Positions 40,101 through 49,425 of a stretch of DNA of 64,000 nt are shown here, piece after piece. Source of the DNA: Protula sp. h YS-2021 (taxonomy: Eukaryota > Annelida > Polychaeta > Sabellida > Serpulidae); assembly GCA_949752745.1 (NCBI GenBank), contig OX457034.1, forward strand, positions 7,090,904 to 7,154,903, in the 5' to 3' direction. Numbering within the stretch: position 1 is the first letter of the stretch; each line of letters starts with the position of its first letter. The notes beneath the pieces were generated by a model. That model was given only the letters and a program-made list of their open reading frames with translations. It was not told the origin of the DNA and ran no database searches. A program made the translations under genes and the position numbers.

Positions 40101-40827
40101 AAACTCCTCGCTTCCAAAGGCACCAACATAGATGTGTGTACTTCAATGTACAGTATGTTATCCAATACCCAGCCAGAGCCTTGTCGCTCATGTTCATCAA
40201 ACTTACTAAACAATTCTTTATAGGTTTCTGGCAAGTCCTGTTCAATATCTGCTGGATTGTATGCTGTATATGTTGGACTGCTGATAAATGCATTATCCAC
40301 TTGTTCTACCACAACACCTTCAGCATTTGCTGTCAGTTTCTTGAAACGTGCATGCACGACAATGTACCATTTCATTCCATGGTTTAAAGTCTCCAACAAA
40401 TGTGCCTTGATACGGTTCTCTTGCTGTCGCATTTCAAGCAGTAAATCCGATCCATCCTCAGACTCAAACGTACCCTTCTACCTCTAACTACTTGTCCTGT
40501 CTTTTGTTTCTTTGAAACATGTTCTTCATGAGGTACATTTTCCATCTCAGCTGGTATGCATGCATGTGCCTCATAAGTATCCATAGATGGAAATTCTACA
40601 TTGCATTCCATACACTGAGCTGGACCGTATGGCCAAATGTCATCTTCTTCCATCTTTTGTCTCTTTGATCCTTTCATCTCAGCTTTATTACATGTATGTG
40701 TCTCATAAGTATCCATAGATGGAAATTCCACATTGCATTCCATACACTGAACTGGACCGTATGGCCAAATGTCATCTTCTTCCATCTTTTGTCTCTTTGC
40801 TCCTTTCCTATGCTCTTCACGTTTCAT
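37132..40827 (-). pseudogene. polB: Protein-primed DNA polymerase B (element B), broken
   Basis: From the ATG at 40827 there are two nearly identical zinc-finger modules (QCMECNVEFPSMDTYE...H.C), then a frameshift near 40470. A 906-residue open stretch (37712-40432) carries YADFECF (exonuclease I), the HNH insert CYICHEPL...DHDH, HNFRGYD (II), YLKSD (III), YLDANNLYG (motif A) and NNSVFGK (motif B). Another frameshift near 37735 precedes LLFSDTDS (motif C). A TGA follows just after motif C, and another lies at 37192-37194 where A has CGA. Catalytic residues remain visible, but the gene is dead. Confidence 0.92.
40515..40800 (-). repeat. Tandem duplication of the polB zinc-finger module
   Basis: A ~130-base block coding KRQKMEEDDIWPYGP.QCME and CNVEFPSMDTYE.H.C occurs twice in frame with few differences (about 40550-40680 and 40680-40810). 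Confidence 0.8.
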
Positions 40828-40893
40828 ATTAGCTGGTTGTTGTTCCGTCAACAGCTGAAACTGAAATGCTGAAATGTAATCTCAGACATCCCC

Positions 40894-40901
40894 CTTTTAT
40901 A
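40894..40901 (-). promoter_or_regulatory. TATA box of element B polB
   Basis: TATAAAAG on the minus strand, 67 bases before the ATG at 40827 and 6 bases after the stop of the 49-residue gene. Several CAG acceptors (atttcag) lie between it and the ATG. Confidence 0.5.
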
Positions 40902-40906
40902 CACAC

Positions 40907-41056
40907 TCATACATAGACAGAATTTGCATTGTGGTGTACCGGGCAGTTGTGTGGTTGTCCTGGATATTCTAACCACACCCAACACTTGTAGCATTCTGTT
41001 GTCAGCGTCACTGCCTTGCCGTTTCGCATCACTGTGATTGTACGAGTTGTAGACAT
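40907..41056 (-). CDS. 49-residue zinc-ribbon-like protein (element B)
   Basis: A short gene below usual ORF-size cut-offs. It begins MSTTRTITVMRNGKAVTLTT and has a C..C...C...H cluster (ECYKCWVW...HNCPVHH). A TATATAAAT box (41093-41101, minus) lies 37-45 bases upstream and the polB TATA box directly follows its stop, as in the other compact genes of this element. Unknown function. No copy was found in A. Confidence 0.5.
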   Translation of the reverse strand: MSTTRTITVMRNGKAVTLTTECYKCWVWLEYPGQPHNCPVHHNANSVYV

Positions 41057-41129
41057 CTTGACATCTTTTGGGAAATGTGGCCTTTAACCCCCATTTATAT
41101 ACTACTACATACTAGCGGCCATCCTCGCA

Positions 41130-41285
41130 TTATATGCTGGCACCGGGGGGGGGGGGGGGGGAGGTCCCGACAGACCACATCTATGAGTACCGGGGGGTAG
41201 GTCCTCACTTTATGCAGTCAGTCTGCTTCTATCTCTAGGGGGGAGGGGTGTACCTACAGCAGGTACAGCAGGTACGGGGGTCCTC
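41130..41285. other. G-tract spacer before the RING gene
   Basis: Contains an 18-base G run (41147-41161 region) and 'ccggggggtaggtcctcact'. It resembles the C-tracts at 29440-29490 on the other side, suggesting an inner inverted repeat that has diverged. Confidence 0.5.
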
Positions 41286-41296
41286 ACTTAAGGTGG

Positions 41297-41303
41297 TATA
41301 TAA
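41297..41303 (+). promoter_or_regulatory. TATA box of the RING gene
   Basis: GGTATATAACTG 55 bases before the ATG at 41358, with a CAG (tcatttcag) following. Confidence 0.5.
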
Positions 41304-41357
41304 CTGCTGGTCATTTCAGTTCAGGCTCACAACCGCTTTGCAACTGCTTCCGTAAAG

Positions 41358-41909
41358 ATGGAGTGCTACTTCGCCTTGAACGATGTGCTGACACTGAGAG
41401 GAGTGAGGGAGGTTCACGTGCCGGTGACTCCGCCAGCAACACGTCCAGAGCGCTTTTTCTACTATCAGCTGCTGCAGGACCCAGCTAACGCCTCGGTCCT
41501 CTGTGTTCCGATCTTTTTTGACCGGAGGGTGACTCTCGGAAAGCGACTGCGGGATATCGAGGCTGGCCATTATAACGAAGCATTTTTCCGAACCATGATG
41601 CTGGGGGAAGCTATTCCATCCCGCCTGGAGGAAGAAGAGTACCCGGCCTGGGGAAGATTCTACCTACAGCAGGATCTTGAATTCTGCATTGGATGCGGCT
41701 GTATGCTCTCCCCAGACCGGGTACTGGCAGAGTGTGGGCACAAACTATGCATATACTGTGCATCTGTCTGGACGCAGCTCACAGCCTTGCACGATGACTA
41801 CACGATCCGGTGCTTCTCCTGCGGTGTATCAAGCGACCACTTCCTCTTCAATGGCCAGCAGTTAACGCAGTGCGGCAGACCTGTCCAGGATGTGGTGCAG
41901 CTTTACTGA
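41358..41909 (+). CDS. RING-finger protein (element B accessory gene)
   Basis: A 183-residue intact protein. The N-terminal ~105 residues have no recognised domain. The C-terminal part has a C-x2-C...C-x-H-x2-C-x2-C...C-x2-C arrangement (CIGCGCML, AECGHKLCIYC, IRCFSCG) typical of RING fingers. RING proteins usually act as E3 ubiquitin ligases, so a role in steering host protein turnover is inferred. It is GC-rich compared with core genes, oriented outward next to the right TIR, and absent from A. Closely followed by a CAG repeat and the TIR. Confidence 0.7.
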   Translation: MECYFALNDVLTLRGVREVHVPVTPPATRPERFFYYQLLQDPANASVLCVPIFFDRRVTLGKRLRDIEAGHYNEAFFRTMMLGEAIPSRLEEEEYPAWGRFYLQQDLEFCIGCGCMLSPDRVLAECGHKLCIYCASVWTQLTALHDDYTIRCFSCGVSSDHFLFNGQQLTQCGRPVQDVVQLY

Positions 41910-41959
41910 GTCCGGCAGCAGCAGCAGCAGCAGCAAAAACCTCCCGGCCCTTCTAAAGG

Positions 41960-42339
41960 CCACCCACTAATACGAAATAAGCGCTAATCGTGTCATGGTG
42001 TTAGTGTGTATGTGTATGCATGAGAGTGTGGGAAATGCTAAAAAAAATATAAAAAGGGGGGCTATTTTTATACCCCTTTTTTATACCCCCTTTTGACTTT
42101 AAGGGGGCCTTATAGGTGAGCTCTAACCATGTAGCTAAGAGTTCTCTATTTATAAAATGGAGAACTTGTACGTTTGGGGAGGTGTCCCATCTGTCCGTCT
42201 GCCCACGTCTGCCGTAAGTGTGATGGAGAGAGAGAGAGCTCTCTGAGGTTAAAAAACCTCCATATCACGTCCATATCACGTCTATATGACGTCATTATGA
42301 CGTCATTTCCTGTTTTAGAACCCCCACTTTCCCCCTACT
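41960..42339 (-). repeat. Element B right terminal inverted repeat
   Basis: 380 bp. Its inverse matches 20832-21370 (outer) and 28190-28350 (inner). It ends CCCCCTACT at 42339 and is compact compared with the enlarged left copy. Confidence 0.85.
42287..42310 (-). promoter_or_regulatory. CRE pair with ETS-like flank in right TIR of B
   Basis: TGACGTCA at 42287-42294 and 42298-42305, the latter followed by TTTCC (GGAAATGACGTCA on the minus strand) starting at base 30 from the terminus. Confidence 0.55.
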
Positions 42340-42345
42340 GGTAAT
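42340..42345. repeat. Target site duplication of element B, right copy
   Basis: GGTAAT, identical to 20826-20831. Confidence 0.9.
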
Positions 42346-42469
42346 GTTGTGTATATGTGTAACCAGTTACTTCCGGATGTAAATAAAACATGGCGGCAAC
42401 TTAGCGTCTTTTAAATTTTAATGAAGTGTTTCCACGTGACCACATCGCATACAGAACATTTAGATAGAT

Positions 42470-42675
42470 AGATAGCTAAAACAGATAAAAATGATATTAT
42501 TGACGGTTTTAATGATTTTGTCGTTAATACAGGCCCATCCTTAGCACATAAGATTGATAGCGTTGAAGGTAGAAATATCTTTGAACATATGAAAAATAAA
42601 AATAGCTATTCCCTGTTCGTGACTGGTATTGATTTTTCGAAAATTTTTGAAAAGTTTTTCGAAAAAGGGTTACAT

Positions 42676-42727
<52 letters not shown>

Positions 42728-44205
42728 TGGGTTTCGTTTCTATAGGCCCACATCCCTAGCTCTATTACAATTTTTAGAGAAATAACAACCTCAGTTGATA
42801 AAAAGTCAACAACCATTTGTGTCTTTATCGATTAAAACATATTCGGTGCTATTGATCATAATTAACTTGTTAAAAAGTAGACCTTCATTATGTACGAGGT
42901 ATTGCAAATGAGTAGGTTAGAAATTATTTAACAGTATGTACAAAGACAGCAGTATGTACAAATTGATAATAATATTTCGAAAGTACTTAAGTTATTTAAC
43001 TGAAAGACAGCAGTATGTACAAAATGATAAAAATATTTCCAAAGTACTGAATTTCCAGTTTCTTGTTCCCCAGGGATCTGTTCTTGGGTCAAAATTATTT
43101 ATTTTATATATAGATGACATTTTTTATTTATCTTTACTTTGAAAATTGCTACTGTTCACCGACGACATGAATATTTTCTATACTGATAAAGATGTTATTG
43201 TGATGGCCATTACAACAATATCAGAATTGTTAAAACTAAGTTGTTGGTTTAAAATTAATAAATTTTCATTAAATGTATAAAAAACAAATGTTATGGTGCT
43301 TGGATGTACAAAGTATAATTGTAAAACATGTATTGCTTTTTTTAAGGTTATGAAAAAATTACAAGAGTTGAATCTGTAAAATGTTTAGGTGTGATAATTG
43401 ATGAGAAATTGTCATGGAAGGAAGAGATACTCAAAGTTAGATGTAATTTGGCCAAACGTAATTTAAGCATTTATAAAATTAGTAATATTGTTGATTCAGA
43501 AACCCTTTTGCTTATTTATGGTTCACTGTTTTTGCCGTATGTTTGATTTGTCTTGAAATTTTGGGTAACACATATGAAACATCATGTAACCTATCTTTAT
43601 TATATAAAAAGGCTATTTGTATTATAAATAATGCTGGGGGAATTGTGTTAATCACGTATTTTAAAGTTATGTGATCCTGTGAAATTCAAAGCGTTAGTGA
43701 TAATGTATAAAGCTAAAGTGAAGTCACTGCAAAGGAATATTCAATCCTATTTCCAGTTCGTAAATAATGAAATTGTAATTAGGCAAAGTGGTAAATTTAA
43801 ACATAAACTATACCAGAACAACACTGAAACAGCACTCTATAAGAATAGCTGGTATATATTTGCCAAACGAACTACCAAAGGAACTTCAAAATATATCTAA
43901 CCTTGTTTTGTTTTAAAAAAATTAAAACACCATTTAATTTTGCTCTATTCATCTTACTCATAGTTCTATTCAAATATATTGATATGTGTAAAAGTTTGTT
44001 ATTTGTAGATGTAGATTTCAAGTAGCAAATGGTAAAGATGTATAGCTGTAAAGGGAAAACGAATATAAAGCTTTTGCTTGCTCCATTTTCTTGAAATATT
44101 GTTATGTATGATAGGTATAGTATATGAAATTTTCTGTAATTAATTGCATCACTGTAGACAAAGTTACGAAAATAAATCGTTGAATTAGAATTTAAATAAA
44201 TATTA
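42470..44205 (+). pseudogene. LINE (Jockey/CR1-type) reverse transcriptase fragment
   Basis: Pieces of a non-LTR ORF2: FNDFVVNTGPSLAHKIDS (pre-RT), VPQGSVLGSKLFILYIDDI (RT motif), FTDDMNIFYTDK (catalytic FxDD variant), SCWFKINKFSLNV and late pieces such as LPKELQNIS in other frames. Many stops. (AATC)n at 42676-42726 lies inside. It ends at a (TAGA)n tract (44206-44220), with a similar tract at 42464. Confidence 0.72.
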
Positions 44206-44220
44206 ATAGATAGATAGATA

Positions 44221-44457
44221 CCCTATATTGTGGGCTCACAAATGCATACATACGTTACCAGGGTTTGCGCTCTGTTCTCAGGGAAGTGAGTCAAAAAAGA
44301 AAAGTGTGACTCAGTTGGATCTAGAAAACTCGGTGGGTTCCGAAAAGTTAGTCATTTCGTAAAAAATGCCCCAAAAGTGGACACAAACCACGCCAACGCG
44401 AACCCTGATTACGTATACAGTAATCTGAGTTCCATATTTATCTCAGCTAAAGATTAC
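44221..44457. other. Intergenic, nothing recognised
   Basis: Unique-looking A/T-rich sequence without coding signal. Confidence 0.5.
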
Positions 44458-45000
44458 TTATCTACAGTTTGACATGCAATTCACTGACGACTTCCTGAAA
44501 ATTCGCTTTCTAGAACAAAATAGCAAGCTGGTAGAAAGTAATCCCCGTGATAAACTGTTTACAGACAAATTTAGGAGACACATAAACTTGTACATTAAGT
44601 TTCTTATAATGCATAGACAATACTGAATATTAAATACAGCACATACGAGACTCGAACTTTCATATTTAAAAAAACGGCTTACAGATATCATGATATGCTA
44701 TATTGAGCTTGGACATTGAACTTTTTTTACAGTTCCATACTAAATGAGCACCATACATAAGTGAGTAGAAGGCTTTAAAAAGAGCGACTTCAACATTAAT
44801 AGAACAGATATAGATCTTCCTGAATATGATATTTCCCTGTCCATATAGTCTATTCCTTTGTGGCTCTATGTCGACATCGTCACATAAATAGTTGGTGTTT
44901 ATACTCCCTACATATTTATACCAGCCAACTTCTTTTAGAACTTCCCCGTATAAAGTGAAATAAGTCAGATTGGCACACTTTAGCATTTTAATCGAAAGAT
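44458..45000 (-). pseudogene. LINE reverse transcriptase C-terminal fragment, copy 1
   Basis: On the minus strand: YKYVGSINTNYLCDDVDIEP, RNRLYGQGNIIFRKIY, VALFKAFYSLMYGAHLVW, SKLNIAYHDICK. This is the post-catalytic region of a non-LTR RT. It is repeated at 46947-47417 as part of a 2.43-kb tandem duplication. Confidence 0.7.
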
Positions 45001-45719
45001 AACAATAAGATAACGTTTTTTTGTTTTATTTAATGTTATAAGCACTTCACATCGACACAGAAGCATATTCAGACCTCTAATAGAAGAAGCCATCGAGACT
45101 AGATCATCCGCGTAAAACAGGTAGTTGATCAGATCGTAAACTATGCAACAACTAGTGCAGAAATTGTAAAATTCCTAATTTGGACAAAATATTCAATCCC
45201 TTTTAATTTTCCATTGGTTTCTTTATAATGAAAAGCTGGATAAAGCAGAATACAATCGGATACAATTTTTTAACCCAATTGTGGGTTTTATGTGAAGACC
45301 CGTCTCATTCGGACAATGCATGGTGATATAATTGTGTGCTGTTTGGGCATGCGTTAGTAAAGCCAGTAACTTATAGAAAGTGGTGCATCAAATATTACTG
45401 CTTCTTCTCAATCGAGATATGCTTTTCAAGTCATAAGTTTGTTATATGTGTTAGTGTCTGATATTGTTAATTCAAATTGCCAGAGAAGTTAACCAAATAA
45501 TAACATTAATCGAAATTGCACATCAACGCTCCCTTCCGTTACGGTTTGAATACCAGTTGCCTCCCCTCCCTCGATTTTTTTTACTTTAAACAGTTGGTGT
45601 TCGAATATGCTTGTTTGAGGGCAGCAAGAAATGGATACTAACCGGTAGCAAAACTACCTTTATGTTTTCCTTTCTTCCAATTCAAACAAACTAAATGGAC
45701 CAGAATCGTCAGATACCGG

Positions 45720-46080
45720 GATAATTCTCAGCAGCTGGAGAGTTGCCAGCCGGTGAGTGGCCACTTGGGGGCATTACAACTGGAGAGTTGCCAAATGGTG
45801 AGTTGTTACATGATGAATTACCACCTGGAGAATGGCCACCCGGTGAGTTACCACCTGGTGAGTTGCCACCTGGTAAGTTTCCAGCCGGTGAGTTGCCACA
45901 TGTGAGTTGCCACCTGGTGAGTCGCCACCTCATAAGTTGCCACCCGGTGAGTTGCCACATGGTGAGTTGCTACATGGTGAGTTGCCACCTCTGGAGTTTC
46001 CACAAGGTGAGTTGCAACCCGTTGACGACCACTCGGGGCGTTGTCACCTGGTGAGTGACCACCTGGCTAGTTGACTCCCG
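45720..46080. repeat. 15-bp minisatellite, copy 1
   Basis: Copies of 'ggtgagttgccacct' with variants. The 15-base period keeps frames open on both strands (GELPP pentapeptides); not judged a gene. Confidence 0.85.
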
Positions 46081-46946
46081 GTGATTTATCACCCAAAATA
46101 TTATATTTTTCTTTGACTAAATTATGTTTCTCTTGATATTTTAAATGCAATTAATGGCACTTTGAATTTAATCTACCCAGGAGAGCTTTGGGAAAGCTTT
46201 AATTGCTTTATTATATATTGCATGTATCGTGCGTATCGAAAGGTTACGGAACGTATTTCTACAGCGCTCACAAATCGTCACGTGTTGAACGTTTTGGACT
46301 GGATCGTTTACAACATTGCTTAATAATTATGAGAATTTCTGAAACTATTTAAATTGCAATTATGATGATAGTTGTGTAGAACTGTAGTTCAGAGCCTGAA
46401 GTTTGCGATCAAGAGTTGACAGCGATATAACTGCAATTGAAGTTGGTTTCGCTTCGTTCAAGGAATTGAAAATAGTTGATTGTTTTCATTTGACTTTGTA
46501 ATCAACAGTTCAATTGTGAATTTGCAATTCATACTGGCTAGTTTTCACTCGCAGATATTAAATGTCATAGAACATTTTTCTGGTGTCATTTAGTGATAAC
46601 GTCTTAGAATACTGGAAAACTGAGTGATCGGGGCTCACAGAATGTGTAAAATTCAGGGCAAAATATCAACAGATAAATGAAAGGCTGGCAATGGATTATC
46701 ACAGGCTATGTGAGACTGTTTTTTTTAGTAATGGTGAATTTTGCGAAATTTCTTTCCGTTGCCAGCGTTTTCGTTCGTTTGAAATTTGGCCAAAAATGGA
46801 AATGTTTTCACATACTATTTTGTATTTCCGATATATTGCTTTCTGGTTGTCCCCCATACTTGGGTCAACCGCATTAGTAGAATAAGTGTTAAGCTAAGTG
46901 TTGTGTATATTTTCAAAGGGAAGGCGTGATAAAATGTACACGTCAT

Positions 46947-47417
46947 AAAGAAAGTTGGTAGAAAGTAATCCAAGTGTAATATTGTTCAAAATGAATTTAG
47001 GAGACCACATAAACTTGTAAATTAAGTTTCTTATAATGCATAGACAACACTGAATATTAAATACAGCACATACGAGACGTGAACTTTCATATTTAAAAAA
47101 ACTGCTTACAGATATCATGATATGCTATATTGAGCTTGGACATTGAACTTTTTTTACAGTTCCATACTAAATGAGCACCATACATAAGTGAGCAGAAGGG
47201 TTTAAAAAGAGCGACTTCAACAGCAATAGAACTTCCTGAAAATGAAATTTCCCTGTCCATATAGTCTACTCCTTTGTGGCTCTATGTCGACATCGTCACG
47301 TAAATAGTTGGTGTTTATACTCCTTACATATTTATACCTGCCAACTTCTTTTAGAACTTCCCCGTATAAAGTGAAATAAGTCAGATTGGCACACTTTAGC
47401 ATTTTTAATCGAAACAT
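46947..47417 (-). pseudogene. LINE reverse transcriptase C-terminal fragment, copy 2
   Basis: A duplicate of 44516-44990 with small indels: KYVRSINTNYLRDDVDIEPQ, SRLYGQGNFIFRKF. Confidence 0.68.
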
Positions 47418-48159
47418 GTTTTATTTAATGTTATAAGCAATGCCAAACACTTCACTTCGACACAGAAGCATATTCAGACCTCTAATAGAAGAAGCCATTG
47501 AGACTAGATCATCCGCGCAGAACAGGCAGTTGATCAGATCGTAAACTATGCAACAACTAGTGCCGAAATTGTTTAAAGTGATAGTTAGGTTATCGCAATA
47601 AACATTGAAAAAATAAGGTGGCTACTCCCTAATTTGGACAAAATATTCAGTCCCTTTTAATTTTCCATTGGTTTCTTTATAATGAAAAGCTAGATATAAT
47701 TTTTCAACCCAATTGTGGGTTTTAATGTGTGAAGGACCCTCTGATTTGGACAATGCATGGTGATATAATTGTGTGCTGTTTGGGCGTGCCTTACAGGTAA
47801 TGCCAGTAACTTATAGAAAGTGGTGCATCAAATATTACTGCTTCTTCTTAATACAGTAATGCTTTTCAAGTCATAAGTTTGTTATATGTGTTAGTGTCTG
47901 ATATTGTTAATTCAAATTGCCAGAGAAGTTAACCAAATAATAACATTAATCGAAATTGGACATCAACGCCCCCTTCCGTTACGGTTTGAATACCAGTTGC
48001 CTCCCCTTCCTCGATTTTTTCACTTTAAACAGTTGGTGCTCGAATATGTTTGTTTGAGGGCAGAAAGAAATGGATACTAACCGATAGCAAAACTGCCTTT
48101 TTGTTTTCCTTTCTTCCAATTCAAACAAACTTAATGGACCGTAATTGTCGGATACCGGG

Positions 48160-48550
48160 ATAATTCTCAGCAGCTGGAGAGTTGCCGGCCGGTGAATGGC
48201 CACTGGGGGGCATTACAACTGGAGAGTTGCCACACGGTGAGTTGTTACATGATGAATTACCACCTGGAGAATGGCCACCCGGTGAGTTACCACCTGGTGA
48301 GTTGCCACCTGGTAAGTTTCCAGCCGGTGAGTTGCCACCTGGTGAGTCGCCACCTCATAAGTTGCCACCCGGTGAGTTGCCACATGATGAGTTGCTACAT
48401 GGTAAGTTGCCACCTCTAGAGTTTCCACAAGGTGAGTTGCCACCCGTTGAGTGGCTACCCGGGGCGTTATCGCCTAATGAGTTGTCATCTGGTGCGACCA
48501 CTCGGGGCGTTGTCACCTGGTGAGTGACCACCTGGCTAGTTGACTCCCGG
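48160..48550. repeat. 15-bp minisatellite, copy 2
   Basis: About 25 units of 'ggtgagttgccacct', longer than copy 1 by several units, showing unit-number change after duplication. Confidence 0.85.
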
Positions 48551-49425
48551 TGATTTATCACCCAAAATATTATATTTTTCTTTGACTAAATTATGTTTCT
48601 CCTTATATTTCAAATGCAATTAATGGCACTTTGAATTTAATCTACTCAGGAGAGCTTTGGGAAAGCTTTAATTGCTTTATTATATATTGCATGTATCGTG
48701 CGTATCGAAAGGTTACGGAACGTATTTCTACAGCGCTCACAAATCGTCACGTGTTGAACGTTTTGGACTGGATCGTTTACAACATTGCTTAATAATTATG
48801 AGAATTTCTGAAACTATTTAAATTGCAATTATGATGATAGTTGTGTAGAACTGTAGTTCAGAGCCTGAAATTTGCGATCAAGAGTTGACAGCGATATAAC
48901 TGCAATTGAAGTTGGTTTCGCTTCGTTCAAGGAATTGAAAATAGTTGATTGTTTTCATTTGACTTTGTAATCAACAGTTCAATTGTGAATTTGCAATTCA
49001 TACTGGCTAGTTTTCACTCGCAGATATTAAATGTCATAGAACATTTTTCTGGTGTCATTTAGTGATAACGTCTTAGAATACTGGAAAACTGAGTGATCGG
49101 GGCTCACAGAATGTGTAAAATTCAGGGCAAAATATCAACAGATAAATGAAAGGCTGGCAATGGATTATCACAGGCTATGTGAGACTGATTTTTTTTTAGT
49201 AATGGTGAATTTTGCGAAATTTCTTTCCGTTGCCAGCGTTTTCGTTCGTTTGAAATTTGGCCAAAAATGGAAATGTTTTCACATACTATTTTATATTTCC
49301 GATATATTGCTTTATGGTTGTCCCCCATACTTGGGTCAACCGCAGTAGTAGAATAAGTGTTAAGCTAAGAGTTGTGTATATTTTCAAAGGGAAGGCTTGG
49401 TAAAATGTACACGTCATAAACTCAT

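Larger units (their letters stand above)
20832..42339. mobile_element. Polinton/Maverick element B (deleted and invaded relative of A)
   Basis: A 21,508-bp element with inverted termini (AGTAGGGAG... / ...CCCCCTACT) and 6-bp target duplications. Its core genes are orthologous to those of A but in the reverse orientation. Polymerase-side genes are on the minus strand (35649-41056) and capsid-side genes on the plus strand (30701-35518). Integrase (except its first residues), ATPase and neighbouring genes are deleted at 32127. Extra genes lie near the ends (28414-30646, 41358-41909). The left end is enlarged by repeats and by a Helentron-like insert. Confidence 0.92.
44516..49425. repeat. 2.43-kb tandem segmental duplication
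   Basis: Unit 1 is about 44516-46946 and unit 2 about 46947-49425. Both share, in order, the LINE fragment, the 'cagagaagttaaccaaataataac' region, the 15-bp minisatellite and a long common 3' flank. The offset is 2426-2439 bases. The small number of differences implies a fairly recent event. Confidence 0.88.

Noticed and set aside
42676..42726. (AATC)n as part of an element terminus
   Set aside because: A simple microsatellite inside the LINE remnant; the border of element B is fixed at 42339 by its target duplication.
45743..48523. Long GELPP-pentapeptide open frames on both strands
   Set aside because: They arise from a 15-bp minisatellite whose period keeps frames open. They have no start context, no neighbours of a gene and no conservation beyond the DNA duplication.
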